DNA of 64,000 nucleotides from Mucidula mucida (GCA_015501055.1 JADNYV010000010.1:186001-250000), one strand, 5' to 3'; numbered from the stretch's first letter, positions 32,974-44,354 are shown. Notes: generated by a model from the letters alone, not told the origin. Numbers and translations: made by a program.

Positions 32974-34837
32974 TCAGGCTTTGATGCTATCGTCACGTCC
33001 GGCGTACGGATGTTTAGATCCGTCAAAGTCTAGATCGCTGCTTTCGTTTCTCTGACGAAAGTTAAAGTCGACTCGCTGGCTGCAAGAGATACATTCTTGA
33101 ATGTCTTGAAGAGGCATATCATCCTCTTCGATAGTCCGCATGTCGACGCGGAATTGTGGCAGTCTCGATTGTCGGGACAAGTTCTTTGCGACGCTGAGGT
33201 TACCGAGGGAGCTGGAGAACCCGCCTGAGGTGTTCACCGTTCTCAAATCGCCGTCGGGCATGAAGATGCGATTATTGAGCTATGTTTTGTTCGTGTTAGC
33301 GAATAGTTACACAGGAGTTGGAGCACGTACGAGCGCTAAGAGGGTGTTCGAGTAGCTGATGATACTTTCAGAATCAGGTCAGAAATATATCATGCGCGAC
33401 GTACAGCTTTGGCAAGATAACGCCGCTGCGTGTGGTAGTCAGTATTGTCGACCAGGTCCTTCAGCGGAAGAGAACTTACGGGCATTCGTGTAAGGTGCCT
33501 GCCTGATATACGTGACCGACGTGAGCCATGGCATAGGTAGAATTAGCAGGCTTACCGGGAAGATAACAAAGAAGACGATATCCAACAGGGCAACAGTAGC
33601 TACAGAAATCTCAACTAGTACACAAGCATTCGAGTGGGAGACGCGTACGCACATGTTAGTATCCCCGTCTCAATAAAGAGTCTCATGATATTGACCAGGC
33701 GTCGATCGGTGGCCCTAAACCCCGACTTCATGTTGAAGAGCTACGGAGAACATAATGGTCAGACCTACAATATAGTGAAGAGACTCGAACACTTACAATG
33801 TATGCCATAGTGACTGAAATGATGATATCCGCTGCCGCTTCGCCAGAATGTGTCGCCTGTGAAATGCGGTCGTCCGCGGATGCTCAGGCTTCAGGCTCAA
33901 TGTGTACGCACCACCGTCATGATGAACATAGATCGCGTCTTGAGCAATGCAAGAGCTATGCGAACATGTAAGAACACCGAGTCTGAGAACCGAGTCTGGA
34001 AGGGAACGAAGTAAAGTTGAGCACCCGAATGCCGGCGACGACGCCAATGGTTCCTTGACTGAAAGCGATCTGCGACAAATCAGCGCCCCATTTCTAAACA
34101 GGATAGCAGTACCTACAACGGCAGTGACCCTAAGTAAAAAATATGCACCCGCGTGAGTATACCTTCTAGAAACCATTCAACTCACCCAGCAATCCACGGC
34201 GATCTCGTTAACTGATAAATCTGCCAGCTGAAGAAGAGCTGAACAGACGCCGAGATTATACCGCCCATGAGCGGGACATCTAGCAAGTGGCTACAGTGAG
34301 GCACAACCGACATGGAGTGTGGAGTCTGAAGACGCACTCATCCATTTAGTGGATACATCCGTTAGGGCGGCGCGGTTTCCCCAGCCGAAGATGAACCAGT
34401 GGAAGGCATCGCAAGTCATGAGGATGGTCTGTACCCACTCCAACAGATATAAGCCGTACACTGGATCCGTTCAATGAGCTCAAAACAGTGAGTGAGAAAA
34501 GACAAACCGTAGGCCTTGATGTATCGGTTGTTGTAGGAGAAGGATAAGAAGAACAAGTCTAGTCAACGCGTCGATTTCAGCGCTTGACGCTCCATCAGAC
34601 GAAGGTACTACACATTTGGACTGAGAGAATTCCGATCAAGAACCAATTCAAGAACATGCCCAAGAGCTGTAGGTTATCGGTCAATGCGAGTGTCGCCGCG
34701 AACGTTCATTTCCTACATGTGGCCCCGTTCTATGAACCAATTAGTTGTGCAGGAGAAGACGTAGAATACACTGACAGCATGGCAATCGGTATATCCGGTG
34801 GCGGTCTAGCCAAAACATCTGCAGCTGCATCCATCAT
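32974..34837 (-). CDS. DUF6534 multi-pass membrane protein
   Basis: N-terminus MMDAAADVLARPPPDIPIAM. Membrane segments follow: LLGMFLNWFLIGILSVQM, LYLLEWVQTILMTCDAFHWF with IFGWGNRAALTDVSTKWM, LDVPLMGGIISASVQLFFSW, then KSGFRATDRRLVNIMRLFIE with TGILT and ATVALLDIVFFVIFP. The cytoplasmic tail is NNRIFMPDGDLRTVNTSGGF ... GSKHPYAGRDDSIKA, ending at TGA 32974-32976. It is the closest paralogue of the gene at 26.3-28.3 kb: the same signature positions, the same PLMxGxIS and DAFHWFxFGWG motifs, and the same NNRIF start of the tail. The two genes are convergent. A TATATATA stretch near 34887-34896 lies about 50 bp upstream. Function unknown. Confidence 0.8.
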
Positions 34838-35299
34838 GCAGTAGAATACCGTGGGGAGGGGTGACACGAAACCCCCGCCACGCTCTCATATATATAGCAT
34901 TGCGGGCAGGTATCAATGAGGAGACCTTCTCCTTCTACGTGAGATGATACCGTTAGAATACGACACGGCAAACACCTCGGAAACAGTCTGGCGGGGGTCT
35001 TCTCCCACGAGAACTTCTTTGTCGTAAGAGATTACTGTTTGATATCAATGGCAATCTGATGAGCGGTACTGAGGACTCTACGTACATCGGCGGATAAGGA
35101 GCGAGTGGTAAAACGGCACTGGATAACTGCCCTACGAATGGTGACCGGTGACTCACGAGCACACCGCCCATGCCCATGCAGTGCCTATTTCCACCCTCCA
35201 TAAGCATACTGTATCCAAAGGAAACATTATCACCAACGAAGGAAGAATGCAACGCGAACAAAGTAGTCTTTTGGGATCACCCAGGAAACGCCAAATGGA

Positions 35300-35312
35300 G
35301 AATCCCGATAGT
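35300..35312 (-). terminator. Candidate U2 snRNA 3'-end signal (copy 2)
   Basis: ACTATCGGGATTC on the minus strand about 20 nt after the presumed U2 3' end, matching 12 of 13 bases of the element after copy 1, with diverged sequence between element and gene. Confidence 0.4.
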
Positions 35313-35333
35313 AAATCGCAAAGGAAAAGAAGA

Positions 35334-35522
35334 GTTCCCCCGACAACGCAAGCCTGTACTGCAGTGGCAAGGTCATCGTGTCTCCGTGTTGCAAGCAGAG
35401 CACAGAGAACAAGGGCGGCAAAAATTAGATAACCAAATACGGGAGGCGGTGCCTCCGTAATAGTGGTTAAACTATTAAGAACAGATACTACACTTGATCT
35501 AAGCCAAAAGGCCAGAGTGGTA
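35334..35522 (-). ncRNA. U2 spliceosomal snRNA (copy 2)
   Basis: It is identical to copy 1 over 189 of 190 bases (35333-35522 compared with 3761-3950); the one difference is A at 3776 versus G at 35348, in the 3' stem-loop. It keeps the branch-site pairing GUAGUA, the Sm site ATTTTTG and both terminal stem-loops, so it should be functional. It lies in the intergenic space between the divergent DUF6534 (minus) and F-box (plus) genes. Flanks are diverged, apart from the TATA box, the upstream 11-mer and the 3' element. This indicates an old duplication with the RNA body kept identical by selection or gene conversion, or a recent event with selective retention. Confidence 0.93.
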
Positions 35523-35546
35523 AAGAATCAGAATGTCGGGAGGCGG

Positions 35547-35554
35547 TTTATATA
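35547..35554 (-). promoter_or_regulatory. TATA box of U2 copy 2
   Basis: TATATAAA on the minus strand, about 25 nt upstream of the presumed U2 5' end, the same spacing as in copy 1. Confidence 0.7.
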
Positions 35555-35569
35555 CCCCCGACAAACTTG

Positions 35570-35580
35570 CGCACGGACCA
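35570..35580 (-). promoter_or_regulatory. Candidate upstream snRNA promoter element (copy 2)
   Basis: TGGTCCGTGCG on the minus strand, about 48-58 nt upstream of U2 copy 2, identical to 3996-4006 before copy 1. Confidence 0.55.
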
Positions 35581-35635
35581 CCTAGGTATTTTGTCCGAAT
35601 GTGGCAAGTGCTGAATTTGCTATAGTACTTTGATC

Positions 35636-37197
35636 ATGCCACCAGTTCTCGACGACGATTCCCTGCTGTGCGTGCTTGAATGTCTGGCCTGTGACTCCGC
35701 TACCTTGAGCATATGCGCGCAAGTGAGTACGCAGTATAACAACCTTGCTTCAAAGCTACTATATGCCCATGTGGTTTGGTCGCCACAATTTAAACCACGC
35801 CTCAATCTCCGAGACGATGGTCTGCCTCCTGTACGTCTTGGAACTCAAGTCACCCAAGCATAACTTACATTTGTTGGCCACACGGCCAGAGTCCCTCGAT
35901 GTTGGCATCGGCATGCTTGCCACGGAACGCGCCTCACGTCCTTTTCCTTGAAATAGGCGGTCAGTCGATGATTTTCTTATCAGTCATCAGACTTCGAAAG
36001 CTTACAGAGACATTTCAGGGTTTCTGTCATCGAGAGCTGCACATGCAGATCGGCTAGCAAGCTATTTGTTGAATGCGGTCAGATTGTTTGTGAACCTCAA
36101 GACCTGCTCTTTCTGCCCTAAGAAGTACCCTCCGAATCTCTTTCTTCACAGTGTTCCGGAATTGAAACATCTGACGCGGCTTTCCGTCAACTCGTCATGT
36201 ACGGACACCGACACTACTGCAGTACTTGTGGCGCTCTCGAATCTCCGGTCTCTGACCATCAAAGATGCTTCACGGGCGGTTCTGGATGTGCTACCAGACT
36301 GGGTATCCACCATGGTACCAACTTTGACTGAACTTCATCTGCAGGTATGTCAGACTCGCGAAGCTCTGCTTAACCTCCTTGACATGATCGGTGTTGCAGG
36401 ATAATTGTGGCTCCGTCACGCCAGGTGTTCTTCGAAATCTGGAGCCGCATCTTGGACATCTTAAATCTTTCCGTCTGCATCTATCATATTCCCTTGCGGA
36501 TAAAGACGTCGCCTCATTCTTAGAAAAGCTCCCGTCAATTGAATCACTGTCGCTGCAGTACTATTGGGTAAGTTCTTCCTCGGCTATGATGTTCTCGACA
36601 TAACACTCGTCGTAGCAGTATGCGGGTATTTTTTCAACATCGCGGCGCCTCCTCAGGTTACGCTCCTTTAGCGTACGATTCTTGGTGATCAGGAGGCGTG
36701 CTGAGGCCGACCGCCTCGCGAGATGGATTCGTGGGGTCATTTATTATTCACCTCTCGAACAACTGCGCATTTCTTGCGACGCAGAAAAGGACGACAGCAT
36801 CCATCTCCTCGGTGTCGCCTTTGACAGTTTAATCGATCATTTGACGGGGCGGCACGCTGGGACATTGCGACATATCGATGCCCCATCGGCCTTCGTGAGC
36901 ATCAAGACGCTAAAGGCTCTCCTGACGAAATGCCAGTCCCTGAAGATCTTGTCGATATCGTGCGGATTGAACGCATTACATGTCTTGGAAGAATGCATCG
37001 ACAACCTACAAGTCCTGCACACAGTCTCTTTCAGGATTCGGCATGTGAAGGAGCGATCTTACGAAGTTTCGGACGACACAGTTCGAAATATAATGCGGCG
37101 TTCGTCGCTGAGACGAATGACAGTGAATGCGATATATTGGGAGGTATACTGTTCGTTGCCACGACTCGATATGAAGTCTGACCAACTATATTCGTAG
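35636..37197 (+). CDS. F-box/leucine-rich protein
   Basis: The start at 35636 gives MPPVLDDDSLLCVLECLACD followed by ATLSICAQVSTQYNNLASKL, a short F-box-like N-terminus of the type common in Agaricomycete LRR proteins. Spliced downstream exons encode leucine-rich repeats: RLFVNLKTCSFCPKKYPPNL, TRLSVNSSCTDTDTTAVLVA, LTELHLQ joined to DNCGSVTPGVLRNLEPHLGH, SFLEKLPSIESLSLQYYW, and a C-terminal exon from about 36680 to TAG 37195-37197 (LTGRHAGTLRHIDAPSAFVS). Introns include GTACGT near 35830, GTATGT near 36345 and GTAAGT near 36568. The family probably acts as substrate receptors of SCF ubiquitin ligases; targets are unknown. U2 copy 2 is divergently transcribed just upstream. Confidence 0.7.
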
Positions 37198-38099
37198 GGG
37201 GCGTGGACGACCGTTAGTAATGAAGTGGCATTCCAGGTGTCAAGGATTCAGCGCTCTGTTCCACCTTGGGAGAGATCATCTTGACTTGTGTCTTGTTTCT
37301 ATCATGTTGGCGGACTTCATCCCACTGCCGCTTTGGGAGCTTTGACTACGGCGTCGCTCTGGCATCATGATGGCGCTCAGCACTATCGGGCTCTTTGCTC
37401 ACCGGTTGTCTACGCTTCTCATTCATGTATTACCGATTTCGTTAACTTCTCCGATTCGTCATGCATTTACAGTGAAATCAAATATGTTCCAGCATCATAA
37501 CTTCAACGAAGGCGATATGAATCTGGAGAGCGCGAGCGGTTAGTCTGCGAACACCATGCCATAAGCCGAGGATACTATCCCAAGATGATGCATATGCGGT
37601 AAATGTAATGAATTGGATGGACCTCGAAGTATAAAACACTAATCCTCGTTATCAAATCAGCACATAAACCAGTGGCGGTTCTATCTCATGCCTGGAATCA
37701 GATTGAATCGGGTGGCGATTTATCTGTGAACAATTAACGATGTTTTTTATTTATCTTGTACTTAGTAACTGTCCTAAAGACGATTTCCTAATTAGGGTCC
37801 ACTCAGGGTTTCCATCAACGTTCGCGACCATTGAGCTAAAGAAGCATTGACGGTTTCAACGTCGTACTCTAACACACGGCATGCTTTCCTAATTGAAGAT
37901 GCTTATTCACAATGATCCTCAGGTCTTTGTTGAAGCTCAGTCTCTGCAGACGGTGGGAGCTAGGCAAGTCTTTACGGGTTTTTCAGCGATTTAATTTCTA
38001 ACCAGATAATCTAGTCCACTCGCCACTAGCCTTCTCTCATTACACAAATATTTTCCTCAACTCGTCTTTGATACGACCTCGAGTGCTTTAGACGGGGTC
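37198..38099. other. Intergenic, possible 5' exon of the next gene
   Basis: About 900 bp, AT-richer than the flanks from about 37590. The next gene's frame is open upstream to an AG acceptor near 38007 (SLLSLHKYFPQLVFDTTSSA), so a small 5' exon probably lies here, but I could not place it. Confidence 0.4.
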
Positions 38100-39821
38100 G
38101 TGAGTGACCTTCATCGCGTCCTCGCCATGATCAAGTTTCACAGAGGAACACTTGCCCCCATCCACATCCTCCCAGATGACATTTTGACGCGAATATTCCG
38201 CTTCTACCATAGCCACTCAGGGCTTGCAGGAGATCTCGCCTGGACGAAAATCATGTTGGTCTGCCGGAGATGGCATAGCTTGATCATGAGCGATGGATAT
38301 CTGTGGTCCTTTATCGATCCCTCTAAGCTGGATCAGTGGACTCTGGACTGGCATTCTCATATCAAGCGGGCCGGTAACTGGCCATTGAGCATTTCTCACA
38401 AAGGTCACAGCGATGTCGATGTGTACCCATATGAACTTTTGGCGGCGACAACAGTGCCAAATCGCGTACACTCCCTACAACTTATGCACTGTTCGGAGTC
38501 TCTCATCCTGGATATCTTGCGTGTTCTGAGCGCAGCAGGCATTCCAGAGCTAGCCACCCTGGAAATCGTCTCTGCGTCGCGTGCGGATAATGACTCGGAG
38601 CCGTTTGTCCTCCCGCCAAACATACTATCCCTTCCCAAACTTTCCTGTCTTATCCTTACGGATATGATCATTGATACAAAGCTAGTCCCACCCCAGATTA
38701 CGAGGCTTGACCTGTGCATGAGGACCTCGTCGGTGTGTTATGATCTTCGACAGTTCCTTGATGCTCTTTCCACCCTCCCCAACCTCCAAATTCTGAACCT
38801 CGAACGCTCCGTTCGTGATGTACTCCACAGACGTCCCTATCCGATGGTGCATCTCCCTTTACTTCGCATTCTATCAATCTCAGGTTTCCGGGACGTGATT
38901 GTTCACTTTCTTACGAGCTTGGTCATCCCTCACACAACGAGCATTTTTGTTTCAACGCGTCCCATTATCAAAAATGCCACCTCGCGCGACCTTATCGCCC
39001 CTCTCAGGAATTTTTTCAGGCATACGCAGGGCACACGTATTAGGGCTGTCAAGATCCAGAATATGATGGGCAACGCTTCCTCTGATTTCGATACCACCAT
39101 TATCGGGTTCGCCCACAAAGACGTAAAGTCCGCCGACTTCATGGCAGCATTTGATGAGAGGAAATGCATGTCATTGGAGTTTTTCTCTGAGAGCGCCAAA
39201 CGCCAGAAGCGACTCGCTAGGAAGGTCTTCACATCCCTCATGTACCAGGCAGAACTATTGGACATAATGTCGATGTCGCGAGGCTCACTGTCTGCATCGT
39301 GGTGCAAGATGGCCCTGCTCAGCCTACCCGCACTTACAGAGGTTCACCTCACTGCTGACACAAGCACGTGTATTGTGTTTTGCCAATGCTTGCAGAAGCT
39401 TATAGGTACGCATCCCAGGAATTTTCCTAAATTGCGGGGCATATATGTCTGCAAGTTGTCGGAGGATCGAGTAAACTCTGTCCAAAGGCAGCGATTCATA
39501 TATAGACGGGACAGCGAGGAGGCGCCGCCGTACATGGAAATAACGGATATCGCGTTACACAGGAGAAATTGTGAAGCTCTTCGAGACCTGGTGCGGAGTT
39601 TTGAAGAGAGCGGTCATCGCCTGGACTGGCTTGCCATCAGCAACGAAGACTTCTGGTACTGGCCCGGCGTGGAAGAGACTCGAGAAATGGCTCGTCTGGT
39701 TAGGACATTCATGTACAATGGGGACAAAGTTTACGACTCAGAAGACAAGCCTACGATTATTGCTCCAACTATACCACATAGAGTCGAATCTCTGTTCGAT
39801 GGATTTTCTGAATACTACTAG
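38100..39821 (+). CDS. F-box-like protein, 5' end uncertain
   Basis: A single long exon. The core FHRGTLAPIHILPDDILTRI, then FRFYHSH and TKIMLVCRRWHSLIMSDGYL with W, is a clear F-box-like domain. It is followed by about 450 residues with irregular leucine-rich strands (LDALSTLPNLQILNLERSVR) to TAG 39819-39821. The first in-frame ATG is at 38127, directly before the F-box; the frame also stays open upstream of 38100 into HKYFPQLVFDTTSSALDGVV, which looks like the helical N-terminal part other family members have. The true start is therefore probably in an upstream exon. Presumed SCF adaptor. Confidence 0.75.
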   Translation: MSDLHRVLAMIKFHRGTLAPIHILPDDILTRIFRFYHSHSGLAGDLAWTKIMLVCRRWHSLIMSDGYLWSFIDPSKLDQWTLDWHSHIKRAGNWPLSISHKGHSDVDVYPYELLAATTVPNRVHSLQLMHCSESLILDILRVLSAAGIPELATLEIVSASRADNDSEPFVLPPNILSLPKLSCLILTDMIIDTKLVPPQITRLDLCMRTSSVCYDLRQFLDALSTLPNLQILNLERSVRDVLHRRPYPMVHLPLLRILSISGFRDVIVHFLTSLVIPHTTSIFVSTRPIIKNATSRDLIAPLRNFFRHTQGTRIRAVKIQNMMGNASSDFDTTIIGFAHKDVKSADFMAAFDERKCMSLEFFSESAKRQKRLARKVFTSLMYQAELLDIMSMSRGSLSASWCKMALLSLPALTEVHLTADTSTCIVFCQCLQKLIGTHPRNFPKLRGIYVCKLSEDRVNSVQRQRFIYRRDSEEAPPYMEITDIALHRRNCEALRDLVRSFEESGHRLDWLAISNEDFWYWPGVEETREMARLVRTFMYNGDKVYDSEDKPTIIAPTIPHRVESLFDGFSEYY

Positions 39822-40806
39822 TGTTTGTGTATATCGCCAAGGTTAGGGTTAACAGTGAAACTACCTTTTAGCATCCCTCCCTCCTCCGGAAAGCAGCTCA
39901 TTACAACGTCCTCGCAATAGGCCATCGGCTTGGATGTCATCGATACGCTCAGGTTAGGGTTAAGACCAAACTTGCCTTCGGACATCAACTTCACGCTTAC
40001 ACGGTGAGTAGCGCGGTTGTTATGTTCACTGAAGCAAGCAGCGGCTAATGAAACTCGATTTCCCTTGCATTAGGGGACGGAATCCTCCCATGTTTCTTTT
40101 GAAGGAACGGTCGTTCAACCTGATTCCTTGACTGGCGTGGAATCTTCCACATTATATCCACGCGCCGTTCATCCTGCTTCGTCAATTTCGCTTTAACCTT
40201 TTGAAAGGTGTTACCGCCCATGACACATCCCCTTCAGCCTTCATTTTCCTTACTCGTGGCGCTCGATATCGAAGAAGTTACTGACCAGCTCGACTTTGAT
40301 TTCAATCCCATTGCTCTGCGGCCAATGACAATGTTCTAGTAGCGAAATACTCGGACGCGCGCGCTCTATCCATTATATGATGCCATATACACCCAGCACC
40401 AGGTTGAAGTCCGACTTACATATGGTACAGACTGGACTGGTCGCTATCTGGCTGGCCAGATCCCACGGGCACTACAACGTGCTCGCAGCCATTACGGAGG
40501 CACTTGGGTTGGGCTTTCAAATGTCGAGATCCAGCTAAATTTCTAATTCAGCGTCTCGAGCGAAGAACGTGCGATCCTGAACCACCGGTCGTCGCTGCAT
40601 TCCCACCTTCCTCGCGCAAAGTTGTGTTGAGTTCGAGAGGTCGGACGGTAAAGAGGCTAGAGAGAGACTAACAAACTTTCATTTCAGGCGTCGGAATATC
40701 ATTGGGGAGTCAGGCGGGTTCATGTTTGTTTTGAGATATCAGAAATGTTGTTGAAATCTTTGCTAAGGTCTGGTTGAATCATCGCCAAATGTAATGACCA
40801 TTTCTG
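39822..40806. other. Intergenic, two short telomere-like direct repeats
   Basis: About 985 bp with no supported gene. AGGTTAGGGTTAA occurs twice (ttagggtta at 39843-39851 and 39954-39962), each carrying the fungal telomeric hexamer TTAGGG. HYNVLA-like codons occur twice in frames (near 39898 and 40465), hinting at a decayed repeat. Confidence 0.4.
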
Positions 40807-42376
40807 TCACGAATTTTTGTCGCGTTGAACCTGTAGTTCACCGATGATTGAGTCCTCTGTTGGGCAAACAATGTACGCAGCATACTCCTCAATCTTCGGC
40901 CACACACCCTGATAAGCGCCCATACCCAACCAATACCCGCCCTCGCCAAACGAATCCGTCGGCACAAAAGTGCAAAGCGACGAACCCCACTTGGTCCCCG
41001 GTATCTTTGTATCACCGCCAGCAAAGAGCACCTTACCACTCCCTTCCCCTCTGACAGCAGGAGAAAAATCCAAAAATCCAAACCCTCCCGCGACCCAGCT
41101 CGTAACATGGTGTCCCGATCCCGTGCAATCAAAATAACCAGGATATTCACCCCGCCGAGCCATCTCTCTATACAAGGGCATAACCTTGGCGAGGTCTTCC
41201 GGGGTGCGCTGTTCGATGACGGTGTGGCGAATATGGAGGGCAATGTCCGTTGGAGACATGTCTTTGGCATCTTTGATGGCCAAAGCGGGGGCGCAGAGAG
41301 GAAGGAAAGCATTGTGGATATAGCGTGATCCTTCGTCTTTAGGCAATTCGGGAATCTGTCCACGTACAGATGCGTTCATGGAGATCGTCAGTGGCCGAGG
41401 ACTGTCTCTCGAGCGATTGAATAAATAGAGCTACGAAAACTGTCAGCCAGCGCCGGGTTCGAGAGCAGGAGAGGAAGAATACTTTTGTTACGATGGCCAC
41501 GAGAATATCGTTCTCGCTGAGCCTGATCGCCTTGTCACCATTCTCCTTCTGCACTTCCACAGCCTTCTCACGTTGTTTATCGACTGCATGTTGCGGTATA
41601 AACAGTAGCTTTTCCACCTCCTTGTTCCACATCAACTCTACCAGGACCCAAGAATAACATCGAACCTTTTGCCAAGTATTCCAGAGCTGGTACGAGCTCT
41701 TCATTCCCTTGCCTGTGCTTTTCCATCTCTGCTCTCGTTTTGGGTAACGGATCACCAAAGTCGGCTAGGGGATCTTCCTGAAGAAGTGGTGGAGGAAGAA
41801 AGTCCCCAGCCAGAACCGACGTCCACGCTCGCAGAATGATGCATATCCCAGGAGCATCGGCAACTGCATGAGGGATACCGACACCAACGCATGTCACGTC
41901 AGTGAAGCAGGTAATATGCAAATTGATGATAGGCGCGTCTTTTCTCTGCAAGAGGTCCGAGGTTACGCGAGGACTAGAATCGGAAAGGAAGAGATGCAGA
42001 TGAGATGACATGGACAGCGACGCGTCGAGGAAGATTGGCTTCTGGAATAGGCGTATCGTGCTTCTCCACGGTCAATGTAAAACGCGAACGATCCTTGGAA
42101 AACTCTGGCGGGATATGATATTCCAAACTACGCTACAAAATAGATGGAATGTTCAACTTTCGCGTACTCGGCAGATGATTCACTGACCTTCCCGCGTCTA
42201 TGCAATCGCGCCCCTAAAATTGGCCAGTGGTCGATAAGTTTTGAGAGCGCATCAGATAGAGGCTCAACGTTGAGTCGCCCTTGTACGATGAGACATGTAA
42301 ATATCATGAGCTCGTCGACGGGATCCGATAGCTCCCGCGTGGGAATGGGAACGACGGTGTCGACCATGGCGGCCAT
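40807..42376 (-). CDS. BAHD-type acyltransferase (transferase family)
   Basis: Start MAAMVDTVVPIPTRELSDPV, then ALSKLIDHWPILGARLHR as in the N-terminal half of the transferase (BAHD/trichothecene acetyltransferase-like) family. The catalytic H-x3-D motif is present as GIPHAVADAPG near 41870. The second half includes LPKDEGSRYIHNAFLPLCAP, HHVTSWVAGGFGFLDFSPAV and TFVPTDSFGEGGYWLGMGAY. The structural DFGWG motif of plant enzymes is replaced by LDFSPAV, as in many fungal homologues. It probably transfers an acyl group from acyl-CoA to a small-molecule alcohol or amine; the substrate is unknown, and no other secondary-metabolism genes flank it. Several short introns (for example GTCAGT near 42187). 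The stop is at 40807-40809. Confidence 0.8.
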
Positions 42377-42644
42377 TGATCAAGGCAGAAACGGGGACTA
42401 CGTGACTTAAACATAGAGGGGTGAAGACGTGTTCTGACTTTGCGAGATTTGAAACAGACAGTCGGAGGCTTAATCGGCGAGTAAACATCACGCTCGAGAG
42501 CTGTGTCCCGGGAGGAAAGTTCAGTCCGTAAAGTGCGACACGGGCTGCTACAACTAGAAGGAAGAGAGCACAGTACTCGTGGCAAGCGGTTCGGCGTTCA
42601 AAAAAAAATCTATAAGTACAAGCTGCAGAAGAAACACAAAGAGC

Positions 42645-44354
42645 TCAATCCAAAACACATGCCCATACATCCACACTACGCGTTCCTCCCACTATCATGC
42701 GCGGTACAAATAAATCCAAAAGTTTATCAGCCTCCGTCTTGCTATCACAAACCAAAACGAAATGCCACTGAAGCTGCTGATGACTCTTGGACATCACCCT
42801 CCAAACCCGTCGCAGTCCGTCATGCGGTTCTGAATAATCCTTTGCGACTGCTGCCTGCAGAGCAAACACGTTATTGTTCTTGCCATCAACGAAAACGCCA
42901 TCTATCCCTGAGAAATTGTCCACCGAGGGCATCCAATAGCAAGACTCTCCTGCAGGCGTTTGCTTGAGAGCTGCTTGACTACCACACAGAATGCGATCCG
43001 GAGGCGTCACATTCACTTCGCGCTGCCCTGCATAAAGGCGTAACTGTCGACTGTCATTACAGAAGCGACGATGCATTCGCATCTCATGCGTCCAGCCGGG
43101 GGAAGGGCGTGCGATTGCGTGCGAGGAGAGCATCTCAAAGAATTTGAGTGCGTCAGGCGCCGAGAAAAGGGCCAAGTACTCGTCAAGGAATGTGGAAAGG
43201 TGTTTAGTTGGAATGAGGATTTCCGCCATGATTCGATTGATTCCTGTCGAGCGACGCTGTGGGCGAATAAAGAGAACGGCAGAGCTCTCGTTTGTTGGTA
43301 GCTTCCCTGCATTGGATGAGACATATGCCAAGGATGGCATCGACGGCACCAACATGCTGGCCGCTGATGAGGCAGCGGTACTATATAAACGGACAGCGGA
43401 AGGGTTTCGGGCGATGTGGATAGTGGAGCGAAGCGACGGACCCCACTTGCCTACAATGGGGAGAGTAGAAGCAGTGTCAAGGTCGCTTGGTTAGATCAAT
43501 AGAGATATCTGACGAACACGAGTCTACTCACAAGACCGCCCCGATTTCCAGTACCTTGGGGAGATCCATGACAATCATGCTCGCAGTGCAATACTTCTGC
43601 CACTCCTTCCATTTATCAGGTTCTGGTGGTGTCGTTTGAATTACGCGGACAGCCATTTCTTGGAAAGCGATGCAAGGCGAGCGGACATTATCAGTGCTGT
43701 CGGTCAGAGCCCAGCAGTCTTCAAGCAGCGGGTCGACATCATTATTATGTCTCAAGTGGACGCCGCGCTTGTCGAAGACCACGTAATGGTCATTTTGAAG
43801 TTGGAAGGCTGTGGAGAGTTTCTGCTCAAGGCGACTGATCAGAAGATAGATCAGGAAGGCCGTTTTGCCTAGACGGAGGTCAGGAAATATGTAAAAAAAA
43901 AAAAGAACAAATTACGCGACGTACCAATACCGGATTGACCGGTTACAACGAATGCTCGTTCGTCACTACCATTCTCCACCATATTGCGAATCATATCATA
44001 CTCCTCACGGACAACAATCACATCCATAAACTCGAGGCTCCTTCTCATCGATAGTGCTGCCATAACCTTTCTGACGCCTTCCAGACAATTGTATGTCAGA
44101 AACTCTGCAGGATCATCGCCGCCATCGTCGAAATATAGTTCGTCGTCGTCGGCCAAATGGCCCAGTTCCGAACTGTGCATGGTGCCGGTGTGGCGTGGCC
44201 ATGGTTTGCCCCAGGCCTGTTTGTGAAGGGCACAAGCAGCGCGATTCGCACGAATCTGGGCTGGATCCCTCTCGTCGTGGAATAAAATGCGTACGAGCAA
44301 AACGATTAAAGCAGCGAGAAGAAATACCGCAGTAAGTGAATCGACCAATGCCAT
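42645..44354 (-). CDS. Membrane-anchored P-loop NTPase with nuclease-like C-terminus (Crinkler-RHS-like)
   Basis: Three exons. Residues about 8-24 form a membrane anchor (LTAVFLLAALIVLLVRIL). An acidic region is followed by a helix (LEFMDVIVVREEYDMIRNMV) and a Walker A motif, VVTGQSGIG spliced to KTAFLIYLLISRLE, with an intron at 43869-43924. Next come HYVVFDKRGVHL, WALTDSTDNVRSPCIAFQEM, QTTPPEPDKWKEWQKYCTAS and MIVMDLPKVLEIGAVL. The third exon, after an intron of about 46 nt, has VGKWGPSLRSTIHIARNPSA and a C-terminal GIDGVFVDGKNNNVFALQAA segment. This order (GxPGIGKT NTPase, 'W.L.D', 'IIQTTSP..RW.EW', 'KWGPS', then a restriction-endonuclease-like 'D...F.LQ') matches the Crinkler/RHS-type effector class found in Agaricomycetes. 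Family assignment is by motif recall; activity is not shown. Confidence 0.65.
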
